Below are positions 43,040-52,960 of a stretch of 53,961 nucleotides of DNA, in pieces (the first letter of the stretch is position 1; every line of letters begins with the position of its first letter). A model generated the notes under the pieces. It had not been told where the DNA came from. It saw only the letters and a list, made by a program, of their open reading frames with translations, and made no database searches. Origin of the DNA: an uncultured SAR86 cluster bacterium (GTDB taxonomy: Bacteria; Pseudomonadota; Gammaproteobacteria; Magnimaribacterales; Magnimaribacteraceae); contig CACJMO010000006.1 of the NCBI GenBank assembly GCA_902594545.1, forward strand, positions 1-53,961. The letters are read 5' to 3'. Made by a program: the position numbers and the translations under genes.

Positions 43040-43786
43040 TTAGGATTTTTCTCTGGTCAGTAATTTATTTCTGATATTAGAAATAGCTTCAGTAGGATTT
43101 AAGCCCTTAGGACATACCGAAACACAATTCATAATGCCATGGCATCTGTAGAGACTAAATGCATCTTCTAGATCATCTAGTCTTTCTTCAGTTGCCTCAT
43201 CTCGACTATCAGCTATAAATCTCCAAGATTGTAACAGAGCAGCAGGGCCGAGGAATTTATCTGGGTTCCACCAAAAGGAGGGGCACGAAGTTGAACAGCA
43301 TCCACACAAGATACACTCATAGAGTCCATCCAGATCTTCTCTATCTTCAGGAGATTGCATTCTCTCTATCTCGGGTGAATCACTTTTAGTTATCAAATAA
43401 GGTTTTACTTTTTCTAGTTGATCAAAAAACTGCTTCATATCAACTATAAGATCTCTTATGACGGGGAGACCTGGCATAGGACGCAAGGTAATCTTGCCTC
43501 TCTTAAGAACTTCGGATAATGGAGTGACGCAAGCCAGTCCGTTTTTGCCGTTAATGTTCATGCCATCAGAACCGCAAACTCCTTCCCTGCAAGATCTTCG
43601 GTAAGAAAGTGAAGGCTCTTGCTCTTTAGCTAAATGCAATGCATCTAAAACCATTATGTCTTTATCGGTGGGTATCTCAACGACTATATCTTGCATATAT
43701 GGTTTTTTATCAACTGTCGGGTCATAACGATAAATACTCATCGTTATGGTTTTGATTTGTTCTACAGGTATTGCTGCGGCACTCAT
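43040..43786 (-). CDS. sdhB: Succinate dehydrogenase iron-sulfur subunit
   Basis: Passes electrons from FADH2 in SdhA to ubiquinone. The 248 residues show the [2Fe-2S] block SCREGVCGSDGMNINGKNGLAC, in which four cysteines are partly given, the [4Fe-4S] block CILCGCCSTSCPSFWWN, and the [3Fe-4S] region MNCVSVCPKGLNPTEA. The N-terminus is about ten residues longer than in E. coli (238). The ATG overlaps the sdhA stop by one base. Confidence 0.97.
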   Translation of the reverse strand: MSAAAIPVEQIKTITMSIYRYDPTVDKKPYMQDIVVEIPTDKDIMVLDALHLAKEQEPSLSYRRSCREGVCGSDGMNINGKNGLACVTPLSEVLKRGKITLRPMPGLPVIRDLIVDMKQFFDQLEKVKPYLITKSDSPEIERMQSPEDREDLDGLYECILCGCCSTSCPSFWWNPDKFLGPAALLQSWRFIADSRDEATEERLDDLEDAFSLYRCHGIMNCVSVCPKGLNPTEAISNIRNKLLTREKS

Positions 43787-45579
43787 TAGTAACTCCTGAC
43801 CATTGGTTGAAATGCTTGAACAGTCTTTGGTCTATAATTCACATCTCTTTTGCTTACCTCTTTAGTCTCAGCAAAATAAATAGAGTGTTTTAACCAATTT
43901 TCATCGTCTCTTTCGGTGTAGTCATCTCTGGCATGCGCACCACGACTTTCCTTCCTTTCGTTAGCAGTAATGGCTGTTGCTTCAGCCACTTCGAATAAGT
44001 TTTGCATTTCTAATGCTTCTATTCTGGCAGTATTGAATGTGGCTGATTTATCTTTCAAATATAAGCTTTCAACTTCTTCACGAGTTTTAGAAAGTTCATC
44101 GATTCCTTTTTCCATTAAATCGCCTCTTCTAAAGACTCCAAAGTTATTTTGCATATTTTGCTGCATTCTTTCTTTTAGAACAGATACTTGTTCACCCTCC
44201 GAAGAAGCATTCAATTTATTTAGCCTTTCTAAAGCCTTATCGATATCATCGGAGGAAGCGTCTTTAAGTTGAACGCCTTGTTTCATTGCATCTTCGATAT
44301 AAAGACCTGCTGCTCTTCCAAAAACAACAAGGTCGAGAAGAGAATTTCCACCCAGTCTATTACCTCCGTGAACGGAAACGCAAGCTACTTCTCCAGCAGC
44401 ATATAGACCATCGATTATTTTATCTTCACCATTTTCAACTGAAATAACTTGGCCATTAATGTTCGTAGGTATTCCACCCATCATGTAGTGACAAGTAGGA
44501 ACTACAGGTATGGGTTGTACTGCAGGATCAACACCAGCAAAGGTTTTAGAAAGCTCTGTAATGCCCGGTAAACGTTTATGAACAACGTCTGGTCCAAGAT
44601 GATCTAAGCGTAAAAAAATATGATCTGCGTTCGGACCACACCCTCTTCCTTCTAAGATTTCTAGAGCCATAGATCTTGCAACTACATCTCTACTGGCTAA
44701 ATCCTTTGCATTTGGAGCATATCTTTCCATAAATCTTTCGCCATCTTTATTGAGCAAATAACCCCCTTCTCCTCTGCAACCTTCTGTAACAAGTGTTCCG
44801 GCACCATGTATACCAGTTGGATGAAACTGCCACATTTCTATGTCTTGAACAGGCATACCTGCCCTAAGAGCCATACCAATCCCATCTCCAGAATTTATTA
44901 ATGCATTTGTTGTTGAGGCGTAGATTCGCCCAGCACCACCAGTTGCGAGGACTGTCGCTTTTGATTTTATGTAATAAATCTCACCTGTTTCTATCTTGAA
45001 TGCGATGACACCTACTACAGCTTTGTCAGCATTCAGAACAAGGTCAACAGCAAACCACTCATTCAAAAAGTTTGTACCAGCTTTTAAGTTTGCTTGATAC
45101 AGAGTATGTAAAAGGCTGTGTCCAGTTCTATCGGCTGCTGCGCAAGTCCTTGTAGCCTGCCCTCCCTTTCCGTAATCTTTTGATTGTCCACCAAAAGGTC
45201 TTTGATAGATTCTGCCTTCTTCTGTGCGAGAAAAAGGCAAGCCCATGTGTTCCAGCTCAAAAACTGCTTTCGGGCCTTCACTGCACATATATTCAATAGC
45301 TTCTTGGTCACCTATGTAATCAGAGCCTTTGACGGTATCGAACATATGCCATCTCCAGTCATCATCAGGATCATCACTTTGAATAGCGCAAGTGATCCCT
45401 CCTTGGGCAGAGACCGTATGTGAACGGGTGGGAAAGACCTTTGAAATTACAGCAGTATTGAGGCCAGATTCGGCAAGTTGCAAAGAAGCCCTCATACCGG
45501 CTCCACCACCGCCAACTATAATTCCATCGAATTCCATTACAGGAAGATCTTTAGCGTTTATGATTTCATTAACTAACAT
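43786..45579 (-). CDS. sdhA: Succinate dehydrogenase flavoprotein subunit
   Basis: Oxidises succinate to fumarate at the cytosolic face of the inner membrane. The 597 residues have the dinucleotide-binding [15 protein letters not shown], the FAD-attachment histidine in [13 protein letters not shown], and the active-site block [20 protein letters not shown]. The C-terminal helical and capping parts end in the conserved [11 protein letters not shown]. It lies four bases after sdhD and overlaps sdhB by one base. Confidence 0.98.
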   Translation of the reverse strand: MLVNEIINAKDLPVMEFDGIIVGGGGAGMRASLQLAESGLNTAVISKVFPTRSHTVSAQGGITCAIQSDDPDDDWRWHMFDTVKGSDYIGDQEAIEYMCSEGPKAVFELEHMGLPFSRTEEGRIYQRPFGGQSKDYGKGGQATRTCAAADRTGHSLLHTLYQANLKAGTNFLNEWFAVDLVLNADKAVVGVIAFKIETGEIYYIKSKATVLATGGAGRIYASTTNALINSGDGIGMALRAGMPVQDIEMWQFHPTGIHGAGTLVTEGCRGEGGYLLNKDGERFMERYAPNAKDLASRDVVARSMALEILEGRGCGPNADHIFLRLDHLGPDVVHKRLPGITELSKTFAGVDPAVQPIPVVPTCHYMMGGIPTNINGQVISVENGEDKIIDGLYAAGEVACVSVHGGNRLGGNSLLDLVVFGRAAGLYIEDAMKQGVQLKDASSDDIDKALERLNKLNASSEGEQVSVLKERMQQNMQNNFGVFRRGDLMEKGIDELSKTREEVESLYLKDKSATFNTARIEALEMQNLFEVAEATAITANERKESRGAHARDDYTERDDENWLKHSIYFAETKEVSKRDVNYRPKTVQAFQPMVRSY

Positions 45580-45583
45580 ATTT

Positions 45584-45934
45584 TTACCAGAGTATTACTA
45601 TTGCCCAAGTTAGGACTAAGATTATTATCGCAGCGACTACAGATCTAAAAACAATGTAGAGTTTTCTTCCAAGGCTACCAAATATTCTAGGTGTAAGATA
45701 ATCGCTTGCAACAGCCCAAGTACCTAACCAAGTATGTACACCGAAAGCTAGAAAGAAAATTGAAGAGAGAATTTTATTTATTGTCTGATCGAAAAAAGCT
45801 GACCAATTGTTAAAAGTCATCTGATCTGTAAGCAGCACAAAGCTGCCCAGATAGAGTGTGTAAAGAAGTATTAATATCGCACATGCTCTTATAATTAAGA
45901 ATTCTTTAGTACCGTGTCCTAGATTTGAAAACAT
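45584..45934 (-). CDS. sdhD: Succinate dehydrogenase membrane anchor subunit
   Basis: Three-helix anchor that binds ubiquinone and heme b with SdhC. The ATG at 45934, two bases after the sdhC stop, gives 116 residues (E. coli 115) and matches the family start ([20 protein letters not shown]). The frame is open to 45997 but that part lies inside sdhC. The likely heme or quinone-site residues are in [17 protein letters not shown]. No clear Shine-Dalgarno is seen, so coupling to sdhC is likely. Confidence 0.9.
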   Translation of the reverse strand: MFSNLGHGTKEFLIIRACAILILLYTLYLGSFVLLTDQMTFNNWSAFFDQTINKILSSIFFLAFGVHTWLGTWAVASDYLTPRIFGSLGRKLYIVFRSVVAAIIILVLTWAIVILW

Positions 45935-45936
45935 GA

Positions 45937-46323
45937 TTAAAAGATAATGAAAATAAAGAGAACTGCGAAAATAAAAGTGATTCCAAAGACTAGCCAAGAC
46001 AATACTCTTCCGGACTCTAGTGTCTCACCAACACCAAAAGCATCACTCATTAGTTTCTTGAATCCCGCAAGTAGGTGGTAAGTAAAACCAAGTAAGACTA
46101 AGTAGCCGATTAATTTTAGTAAAACCGACTCCTGATATAGGGAAGAGAGAAACATAAAGCTTTCTTCTGATTTAAGGGAGATACTAAAAAGCCATACAAC
46201 CATTGGAAAGCTAAAAAATACTGCCAATCCAGAAATTCTATGCAGAATAGAAGACATCCCTATTACAGGAAGGCTAATGGTGAGTAAATTTAGATTTACT
46301 GGTCGGTTATCTTTTTCAATCAC
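45937..46323 (-). CDS. sdhC: Succinate dehydrogenase cytochrome b556 subunit
   Basis: Large membrane anchor of complex II. The 128 residues begin DNRPVNLNLLTISLPVIGM; SSILHRISGL carries the conserved Ser and Arg of the quinone site. The heme ligand histidine is in TYHLLAGFKKLMSDAFG; the second histidine of the common RH pair is replaced by KK. The start is GTG at 46323 without a clear ribosome binding site. A TATAAT lies about 46 bases upstream. Confidence 0.93.
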   Translation of the reverse strand: MIEKDNRPVNLNLLTISLPVIGMSSILHRISGLAVFFSFPMVVWLFSISLKSEESFMFLSSLYQESVLLKLIGYLVLLGFTYHLLAGFKKLMSDAFGVGETLESGRVLSWLVFGITFIFAVLFIFIIF

Positions 46324-46368
46324 TTATCTAATTCAGAATTTGCTTTCTGGGCGAATGAAAGCTTGGTC

Positions 46369-46374
46369 ATTATA
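46369..46374 (-). promoter_or_regulatory. -10 box of a likely sdhCDAB promoter
   Basis: On the minus strand TATAAT (46374-46369) lies in the 85-base gap between the MFS gene and sdhC. The -35 position (TGGAAT, spacer 17) is weak, so an activator might be needed. The 5' leader would be about 38 bases. Confidence 0.45.
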
Positions 46375-46408
46375 GTGATTTGGTGCTTTAAATTCCAGAC
46401 ACTTTTTC

Positions 46409-47641
46409 TCAATTTATGAGTTCCAATTTCCTAATTATTATGATCAGTAAGAAGTACAAAGGAAGAATAAAGATAAAAGGTAAATTCATAGATGTGCTGT
46501 ACAAAATGCCACTTAAAAAAGGGCCTACAGCAAACCCTATTCCTGGAGCAACCATTGCAAGCCCTACTGCTGCTCCCTGATTGTCACTATTTGCATTTAA
46601 GGAAGCTGCAGATGTATATCCCGGAGAGGCCAGACCCATACCCAAACCCATAGTTGCCATTCCGAAGAAAAGTAATAAAAAATTAGGAGAAAAAATAATC
46701 ATCAAGCAACTAGTTATGAATAAGGGAATAGAGAATCTTATTAAGTTAAGCGGGCTGCCCTTATATCGTTGAACAATAGTTAGTTGAGAAACTATTGCCA
46801 TGAAAGCCATGGTTCCTAAAAGTATAGCCGTGGTTTGAGCAGTGTTATCTAGGTCATAGTTGAATCTATCTTGTATGTAAAAGGCAGTTATAGACTGGAC
46901 CAAAGCAAATGCAGTGAAGATTATGATTCCGATGGATATTAGGTACTTTAGCCTAGTATCTAACACAATCTTAGACCTAGACTCCCCTGAGCTCAAAATG
47001 GTTTTATTGTTGGGCAAATAAATAAAAACAAAAATAGCTGCCAACGTCATGATCAGTGACATAACGATTAGAGGAGTCAGTAAACCAAATTGAGGTATTT
47101 GTGCTCCAAAAATATTCAATCCGACTAAAGAGCCAACCAATACAGGTCCTAATATTGTACCGATGTTATTTGCAGCACCAAATTTTCCCATACCAGAAGA
47201 TCTTTCTTCTTCTGAAGTGACATCAGCGACATATGCACCTGAAGCAGGTCTGGATGCCGCACCTATAGCTGAGTTTATGATTCGAGAGATCAACAATATC
47301 ATCAATAATGAGAAGCCCGTTACTGCCCCAACAAGTCCAAGTGATGCTGAATAAAGAAAAATTAAGTTTGATAAAACATACCCCGTGAGTCCGATTAACA
47401 GTACGGACTTTCGTCCGATCTTGTCACTTAATCGTCCCCAAAACGGAGTGAAGACAATGAACATAGCTGCCGATATGGAAACCAAGGTATTTATTTCAAT
47501 TTCGGTGAAATTAAATTCGCGACCTATTATTGGCATGGTTTGCCAATAAACGGATTGCCCCATACTCACAAATAAAATGATAAGCATAAGACTCGAAAGA
47601 GTCTTTGAATTGATTCTAGCTTCCGTGCTATCTGTTTCCAT
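46409..47641 (-). CDS. MFS transporter, DHA1-like drug/solute antiporter
   Basis: A 410-residue inner membrane protein with 12 hydrophobic helices. Motif A between helices 2 and 3 reads GRLSDKIGRKSVL, and RPASGAYVADVTSEEERSSGM with AANNIGTILGPVLVGSL is the drug-antiporter pattern around helix 5. The C-terminal half has GMGLASPGYTSAASLNAN. TetA and MdtG are the nearest family types by pattern; substrate unknown. Its ATG overlaps the stop of the prolyl oligopeptidase gene by one base (TAATG), which suggests a joint role such as uptake or export of peptide products. Confidence 0.85.
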   Translation of the reverse strand: METDSTEARINSKTLSSLMLIILFVSMGQSVYWQTMPIIGREFNFTEIEINTLVSISAAMFIVFTPFWGRLSDKIGRKSVLLIGLTGYVLSNLIFLYSASLGLVGAVTGFSLLMILLISRIINSAIGAASRPASGAYVADVTSEEERSSGMGKFGAANNIGTILGPVLVGSLVGLNIFGAQIPQFGLLTPLIVMSLIMTLAAIFVFIYLPNNKTILSSGESRSKIVLDTRLKYLISIGIIIFTAFALVQSITAFYIQDRFNYDLDNTAQTTAILLGTMAFMAIVSQLTIVQRYKGSPLNLIRFSIPLFITSCLMIIFSPNFLLLFFGMATMGLGMGLASPGYTSAASLNANSDNQGAAVGLAMVAPGIGFAVGPFLSGILYSTSMNLPFIFILPLYFLLIIIIRKLELIN

Positions 47642-49770
47642 TAATTTGAGTCAACTTTTAAGAGAAAAGAGTATTCCATGGCAACTTCCTTAAGGCTTTC
47701 AAATCTACCGCTATTGCCACTATGTCCAGCACTCATATTAACTTTCATCAAAACAGGGTTTTCACCTGTGTTGAAATCACGCAGTTTTGCAACATACTTA
47801 GCGGGTTCATAATATTGAACTTGCGAATCCCAGAGGCCAGCTGTTACCAAGATGCTTGGATATTCGTTTTCTTCAATGTTGTCGTAGGGGGAATACTTCA
47901 TCATGTATTCAAATTCTTTTTTGTTTTCCGGATTACCCCATTCATCATACTCTCCAGTGGTGAGGGGTATACTTGGATCTGACATAGTGGTAATGACGTC
48001 TACAAATGGTACATTTGAAATAATACCTTTGTATAGATTGGGCTCCATGTTCACTATTGCACCCATCAAAAGGCCTCCCGCACTGCCTCCACCTGCATAA
48101 ACTCGTTTACTAGAACCATATCCCTGAGCAAGTAAGCCTTTTGTTACGTCAATAAAATCATAAAAGGTATTGAGCTTTTTAAACATTTTGCCATCTTCGT
48201 ACCACGATCGTCCAAGCTCTTGACCTCCCCTTATGTGAGCAATTGCAAAAATAAATCCTCTATCCAACAGAGAAAGTCTTGAGGAACTAAAACCTGCGTC
48301 TATAGAATTCCCATAAGATCCATAACCATAAACAAACAAAGGGTTTTTTCCTTTATTGAATAAAGATCTTTTATAAACGAATGAAACTGGGACTTTGGTA
48401 CTGTCTCTTGCTTCAATCAATTTTCTCTCTACTTTATAATCACTGCTGGAAAAGCTTCCTTTTATCTCTGCTTCTTTCAGGAGCCTTTTCCTTCCAGAAG
48501 ATAGTTTTACTGAAAATAAACTATCAGGAGTTCTCATACTCGAATAACCAAAGTAGAACCTATCTGTATTGTATTCAGGATTTGCAGCCAAATAAGCTGT
48601 GTAACTAGGATCATTAAAGTTTATAGGCTTTGAGGAATTGGAATTTTTATCTAGTATTTTCAATTGCCTAAGTCCGTTCTGTCTTTCCATTACTACTAGG
48701 TGACCTGGAAAAGGAATGACGGCCTGTAATAAAACATCATCCCTATGAGGTATAAGTTCCGTCCATAAATTTTTATCCGGAGAATTTTCTAGGCTTGTTT
48801 CTAATAACCTAAAATTTATGGCATCCCAATTAGATTCTACGATGAAGCGATCATCGGCTGGATCATGGTCAACAGAATAGAGATGATCCTTTTCTCTCTG
48901 AAGAAAAGTTCTGGGTTCATTTAAAGGTTCGTTTGCTTTCAGTAGTCTAACTTCCGAACTGGTAGTTGAGGAAATGTTGATTTCTATGTAATCCATAGAC
49001 CTTGTATTACCTACGGATGTATAAAATGTAGCATCTTTTTCTTCATAAACCACATCATCTTGATCTTGTGACGTCCCAACTTCATGCCTCATTACTTTAT
49101 AGGGGAGTAAAGTTTCTTCATCCCTCAAAACATAAAATAGAAAATTACCATCAGCAGACCAGCCCATAGATCCTGATGTATTTAAAATGGAGTACTCAGA
49201 TGTAGTATTAGTTGATAAATCTTTAAATTTAATAGTGTACTGCCTTCTCCCATTAGTATCTTCTGCATAAGCCATGAGACTTTCATCGGGTGAAATACTC
49301 CAATTGGCAAGTTGGAAGAAGTCCTTGCCTTTAGCTAGTCCATTAACATCTATTAATATAATTTCTTCCGAATTTTTGTCTTTTCTTCGAATGTATATTG
49401 GATGTTCATTACCAGGTTCGTATCTACGAAAATATTCGTAGCTTTTGAGACGGATTGGAACAGAGTCTTCCTTCTTAGGTATACGGTTTGTTATTTCTTC
49501 AAACAGCTCATCTCGATTGTCCTTACCGTCAAGAAACCAGGCCTCTAGGAAGTCATTTTCTGAGTTAAGATGACTGATGACTTCAGGATTTTCCCTAGAA
49601 TCGTCACGCATCCAATAATAATTATCGACTCGCTTTACCCCATGAGCTTCAAAGTTTACTGGAACTTTTTTAGGTGTAGGTTTCAAGTTTTTATAAGATT
49701 CTTTTATTGTTTCGCTGGAGTGTTCCAGAGGTAGATAGAGTAACAGAAAACACAGTACATATTTAATCAT
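47641..49770 (-). CDS. Prolyl oligopeptidase family serine peptidase (oligopeptidase B-like), exported
   Basis: Cuts short peptides. The 709 residues begin with a signal peptide (1-18 or so, ending LPLEHSS), unlike cytosolic E. coli PtrB, so it is probably periplasmic. An N-terminal beta-propeller (about 85-420) gates the active site. The catalytic domain has FVYGYGSYGNSIDAGFSSSR, the nucleophile serine in YAGGGSAGGLLMGA, Asp in VTAGLWDSQVQYYEP, and His in MSAGHSGNSGR. The YYWMRDDSRENPEV block is typical of oligopeptidase B. It lies four bases after der and overlaps the MFS gene. Confidence 0.92.
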   Translation of the reverse strand: MIKYVLCFLLLYLPLEHSSETIKESYKNLKPTPKKVPVNFEAHGVKRVDNYYWMRDDSRENPEVISHLNSENDFLEAWFLDGKDNRDELFEEITNRIPKKEDSVPIRLKSYEYFRRYEPGNEHPIYIRRKDKNSEEIILIDVNGLAKGKDFFQLANWSISPDESLMAYAEDTNGRRQYTIKFKDLSTNTTSEYSILNTSGSMGWSADGNFLFYVLRDEETLLPYKVMRHEVGTSQDQDDVVYEEKDATFYTSVGNTRSMDYIEINISSTTSSEVRLLKANEPLNEPRTFLQREKDHLYSVDHDPADDRFIVESNWDAINFRLLETSLENSPDKNLWTELIPHRDDVLLQAVIPFPGHLVVMERQNGLRQLKILDKNSNSSKPINFNDPSYTAYLAANPEYNTDRFYFGYSSMRTPDSLFSVKLSSGRKRLLKEAEIKGSFSSSDYKVERKLIEARDSTKVPVSFVYKRSLFNKGKNPLFVYGYGSYGNSIDAGFSSSRLSLLDRGFIFAIAHIRGGQELGRSWYEDGKMFKKLNTFYDFIDVTKGLLAQGYGSSKRVYAGGGSAGGLLMGAIVNMEPNLYKGIISNVPFVDVITTMSDPSIPLTTGEYDEWGNPENKKEFEYMMKYSPYDNIEENEYPSILVTAGLWDSQVQYYEPAKYVAKLRDFNTGENPVLMKVNMSAGHSGNSGRFESLKEVAMEYSFLLKVDSN

Positions 49771-49774
49771 AGTT

Positions 49775-51154
49775 CTATTTTTTTCTCCTTTTGATCATTC
49801 TTTTTCTCTTTTTTTTCTGCCTTTCGTTTAAGAGGTTTGGTTTACTTTTGTAGGGGTTAGATTGCTCTTTATAAGTTATCTCAAGAGGGGTTGATCCTAA
49901 ATTCAACTCTCTTCTAAAGAAATTTTCTAAATACCTAGTGTAACTATCTTGTAACTGTTTTAGGTTGTTCCCGTGAATAATAATTCTAGGAGGATTTTTA
50001 CCTCCCGAATGCGCATATCGCAGCTTAGGTCGAAATCTACCGGACATAGCAGGTTGTTGATTGAAAATAGCTGCTTTTAATATTTTATTTAAGATTGAAG
50101 TATCTAAATCCTTCAAAGAATTTTTAATTGTTTTAGATGCTAATGAAATTAGTTTTTTAAGACCTTTTTTTTCTAGCGCTGAGATGTAGTGGAGGTTTAT
50201 ATAACTTGCAAATCTCAATTTTCGGTTAATTTTCTCTTCTAGAGCCTTCTTTTCAGATTGATCTAAAAGGTCCATCTTATTTGCAACTACTATCACCGGT
50301 CTTCCAATGGCTAGTGTAAGTCCCAATAAATGAATATCTTGATCAACTATGTTTTCCGAACCATCCAAAAGAAGAATAACAACATCTGCCCTCTTAATCG
50401 ATTCAACTGATTTAGATACAGAGAATTTTTCGGTTTCTTCTTTTATAGATCGTTTTCTGCGCATCCCCGCAGTGTCTATTAGGATAAATTGATTATCTGC
50501 ATATTGAATTGGCACATCTATTGAATCTCTCGTGGTTCCAGAAGTTGAAGAAACCACTAATCTGTCTTCTCCTAAGAAAGCATTCACAAGAGTAGATTTG
50601 CCTGCATTTGGTCTGCCTATGATAGAGACTTTTAAAATAGAATTATCATAAATGGATTCTTCGCTTAGTTGATTTAGATCGGTATCTAGCAATAAATCCC
50701 TTAACTCAGAGAATCCTTTATTATGCGATGCAGATAAAAATAAACATTTAGTAAATCCCAAGCTAATAAATTCTGCTGAAGATTCTTCTAGGTTTTGATT
50801 GTCGGCTTTATTGATTAAAAGAATTATGTCTTTATTCTGTTTTCTCAGGGACAGTGCGATTTCTTTGTCCATTGGCAGCAGACCGTCGATTGCATCGACT
50901 ACAAACAATAATGCATCCGATTCCTCAATAGCCATTTCGGTTTGTCGTTTAATGGCCTTAGACATGTCATCAGAATCATCATTTAAGCCCCCCGTATCAA
51001 TTAAAGTTACTGAACTATCTTTTACTGAGCCGTACTTTCGATCACGAGTTAATCCAGAATAATCTGCAACAATTGCAGATTTTGACGCTGTAAGAATGTT
51101 AAAAATAGTAGACTTTCCTACATTAGGTCTTCCAATAATAGCTACTATGGACAT
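49775..51154 (-). CDS. der: Ribosome-associated GTPase Der (EngA)
   Basis: Essential GTPase for 50S maturation with two G domains in tandem. First P-loop GRPNVGKST (8-16) with DTGGL and NKAD; second P-loop GRPNAGKST near residue 182 with DTAGM and NKMD. A C-terminal KH-like domain (about 350-440) contains the RYAHSGGKNPPRIIIHGN block, and the tail is highly basic (RQKKKRKRMIKRRKK). The order bamB-der is conserved in gammaproteobacteria. It lies 21 bases after bamB. Confidence 0.97.
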   Translation of the reverse strand: MSIVAIIGRPNVGKSTIFNILTASKSAIVADYSGLTRDRKYGSVKDSSVTLIDTGGLNDDSDDMSKAIKRQTEMAIEESDALLFVVDAIDGLLPMDKEIALSLRKQNKDIILLINKADNQNLEESSAEFISLGFTKCLFLSASHNKGFSELRDLLLDTDLNQLSEESIYDNSILKVSIIGRPNAGKSTLVNAFLGEDRLVVSSTSGTTRDSIDVPIQYADNQFILIDTAGMRRKRSIKEETEKFSVSKSVESIKRADVVILLLDGSENIVDQDIHLLGLTLAIGRPVIVVANKMDLLDQSEKKALEEKINRKLRFASYINLHYISALEKKGLKKLISLASKTIKNSLKDLDTSILNKILKAAIFNQQPAMSGRFRPKLRYAHSGGKNPPRIIIHGNNLKQLQDSYTRYLENFFRRELNLGSTPLEITYKEQSNPYKSKPNLLNERQKKKRKRMIKRRKK

Positions 51155-51175
51155 GACTAAAAGGCAGTTAAAGCC

Positions 51176-52342
51176 CTACCTGACTGTAAACTTCTGTACT
51201 CTTCCTGAGGAATCAACGATCAATAAATAATTTCCTTTTGAAACGATTTCGGTGATCGGATCTCCAGAAATTTTTTCTCTGCCTTCGAAATTACCATTTT
51301 GAGCATTAAGGAGATGTACATAACCTTCAAGGTCTCCCACTACTATGAGATTACTTATTGAAGCAGGAGAGGTTAAATTTCTAAGCTTCAAATCCTCTTG
51401 TTCCCAAATAAGAGCTCCAGTTGCTGTCCCAAAAGCTTTGACGATATCTTTACTATCCACTGCAACGATCCTATTTCCATTCGATGCAAGGTCCTTAAAC
51501 GTAGAAAGCTCCTCTTGCCATGCAGGTCTTCCGTCCCTTAAATTAATAGCGGAAATATTTCCTTGATACGAAGCAGCTACTAGAATGCCGTTTACGATAA
51601 TGGATCTACCGTCAACATCAACTATCCGTTCCAGTTCAGATTTTCCTTCGTTCAATGTTACAGGCAGCTCAAGCCTTACAGCCCCAGAGTCGGGATAAAT
51701 CATTGCTATTTTTCCATTTGCAAAACCTGTGAATACAAAGCCTTGATCTATATAAGGCCAAGAAGTGCCTCTCAGAGTAAGTGTTGGAACAACTGTTTGG
51801 TAAAACCAGTCTTGTTGGCCGGTCTTAGCATTAAAGCCAGTAATTCTTCCATCGATTGTCTGTATGACAATGTGACTTCCAGAATGCACTGGTGGAGAAA
51901 GGCTTTCACTGGAAGTGGGAGATCTCCAAATTTCTTGTCCATTCCGTTGGTCCAATGTTACCAATTGACCATCAAGTGTTCCGTAGGAGATGGTCTTAAA
52001 ATTAACATCTAAGCCTGCAGAGATAACATCTTCGGTACTTTTAGACCAAAGCTTCTTGCCTGATTCAAGGTCTATAGAAAGTAGGTTGCCTGAAGAACTA
52101 ATATGATAAACGTTACCGTCATACACTACAGGTATGAGTCTTCCGGAGACAAGATCATTACCATTTGATATTGACCATTCCCTGTCTAAAGTTCTATTCT
52201 CAAGAATGCTGTAGAGCTCTGCAGGACCCTCTTCTTCTTCATCATCACCCCAAAATTTCAACCAACTCAGTGAAGAACAGCTTGATAGAACAAAAACAGA
52301 AATTAGAACAAAGATCTTTTGAAGACTATTCAATTTCTCCAC
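51176..52342 (-). CDS. bamB: Outer membrane assembly lipoprotein BamB
   Basis: Part of the BAM complex that inserts outer membrane proteins. The 388 residues have a lipoprotein signal peptide ending VFVLSSC-SS (cysteine about 22) and an eight-bladed PQQ-like propeller with repeats such as GKLIWSK-type turns (SGKKLWSKS, NGQEIWRSP, TGQQDWFYQ, DGRPAWQEE, TGALIWEQE). The start is GTG at 52342; a TTG at 52333 is an alternative. It overlaps the upstream TPR gene by 17 bases and sits between it and der as in E. coli. Confidence 0.93.
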   Translation of the reverse strand: MEKLNSLQKIFVLISVFVLSSCSSLSWLKFWGDDEEEEGPAELYSILENRTLDREWSISNGNDLVSGRLIPVVYDGNVYHISSSGNLLSIDLESGKKLWSKSTEDVISAGLDVNFKTISYGTLDGQLVTLDQRNGQEIWRSPTSSESLSPPVHSGSHIVIQTIDGRITGFNAKTGQQDWFYQTVVPTLTLRGTSWPYIDQGFVFTGFANGKIAMIYPDSGAVRLELPVTLNEGKSELERIVDVDGRSIIVNGILVAASYQGNISAINLRDGRPAWQEELSTFKDLASNGNRIVAVDSKDIVKAFGTATGALIWEQEDLKLRNLTSPASISNLIVVGDLEGYVHLLNAQNGNFEGREKISGDPITEIVSKGNYLLIVDSSGRVQKFTVR

Positions 52343-52958
52343 CCTCTAAATCTGAAATTTTCATATTTATTAGGGCTCTCGAAGCTTGATTAGTACTATT
52401 TTGCAAAGCGAGCATATAGTTTGTTCTAGCTTCAGAGTATTTGCCTAAATTGTTTTGTGCGTCTCCTATAAGCTCATACATAGAAGAGGTAAGAATTTGG
52501 TTTTCTCCAAATACAATGATTACTTTTTCGTAATCTTCTTCTTGAAGATAAATCTTAGCCAATCTTGTTTGTGCGGCGGCTCTAATGGGATTAAATTCGG
52601 CTGATGAACTAAGATTATTGGCAATAATAGCTTCCAGCAAATCTATTGCCTGTTCAGTCTCTTGATTATTAAAATTTTTTTTTGCCTCGTTCAACCTTAC
52701 AAAGTCTGAATAAATAGAATCTGGGTAATTCTCTAAAATTTGATTGCCTGAACTTTTATCATCTGTTTCTAAATACTGTTGATAGAGGGAAGCAGAAATA
52801 AAATCGTTTTCATTGGAAGTAGATATAAGCAAATCCCTGCCCACGATGATTAAGGCAATAGAGAGAAATGCACCAATAATGAAAACCTTAAATCTTTGCC
52901 AAAAGGTAAGGAGTATCTCTTGTTGTTCTTCTTGAGAGGCTGAAAAAAAGTTGGCCAT
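52326..52958 (-). CDS. yfgM: YfgM-like ancillary SecYEG/periplasmic chaperone-network protein
   Basis: A 210-residue inner membrane protein with one N-terminal membrane helix (about 27-45, FKVFIIGAFLSIALIIVG) and a periplasmic part with TPR-like helices (DFVRLNEAKKNFNNQ, AQTRLAKIYLQEEDYEKVI, LIGDAQNNLGKYSEARTNY). In E. coli YfgM binds the SecYEG translocon and PpiD. The position between hisS and bamB is the conserved one. It overlaps bamB by 17 bases. Confidence 0.88.
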   Translation of the reverse strand: MANFFSASQEEQQEILLTFWQRFKVFIIGAFLSIALIIVGRDLLISTSNENDFISASLYQQYLETDDKSSGNQILENYPDSIYSDFVRLNEAKKNFNNQETEQAIDLLEAIIANNLSSSAEFNPIRAAAQTRLAKIYLQEEDYEKVIIVFGENQILTSSMYELIGDAQNNLGKYSEARTNYMLALQNSTNQASRALINMKISDLEGGEIE

Positions 52959-52960
52959 AG

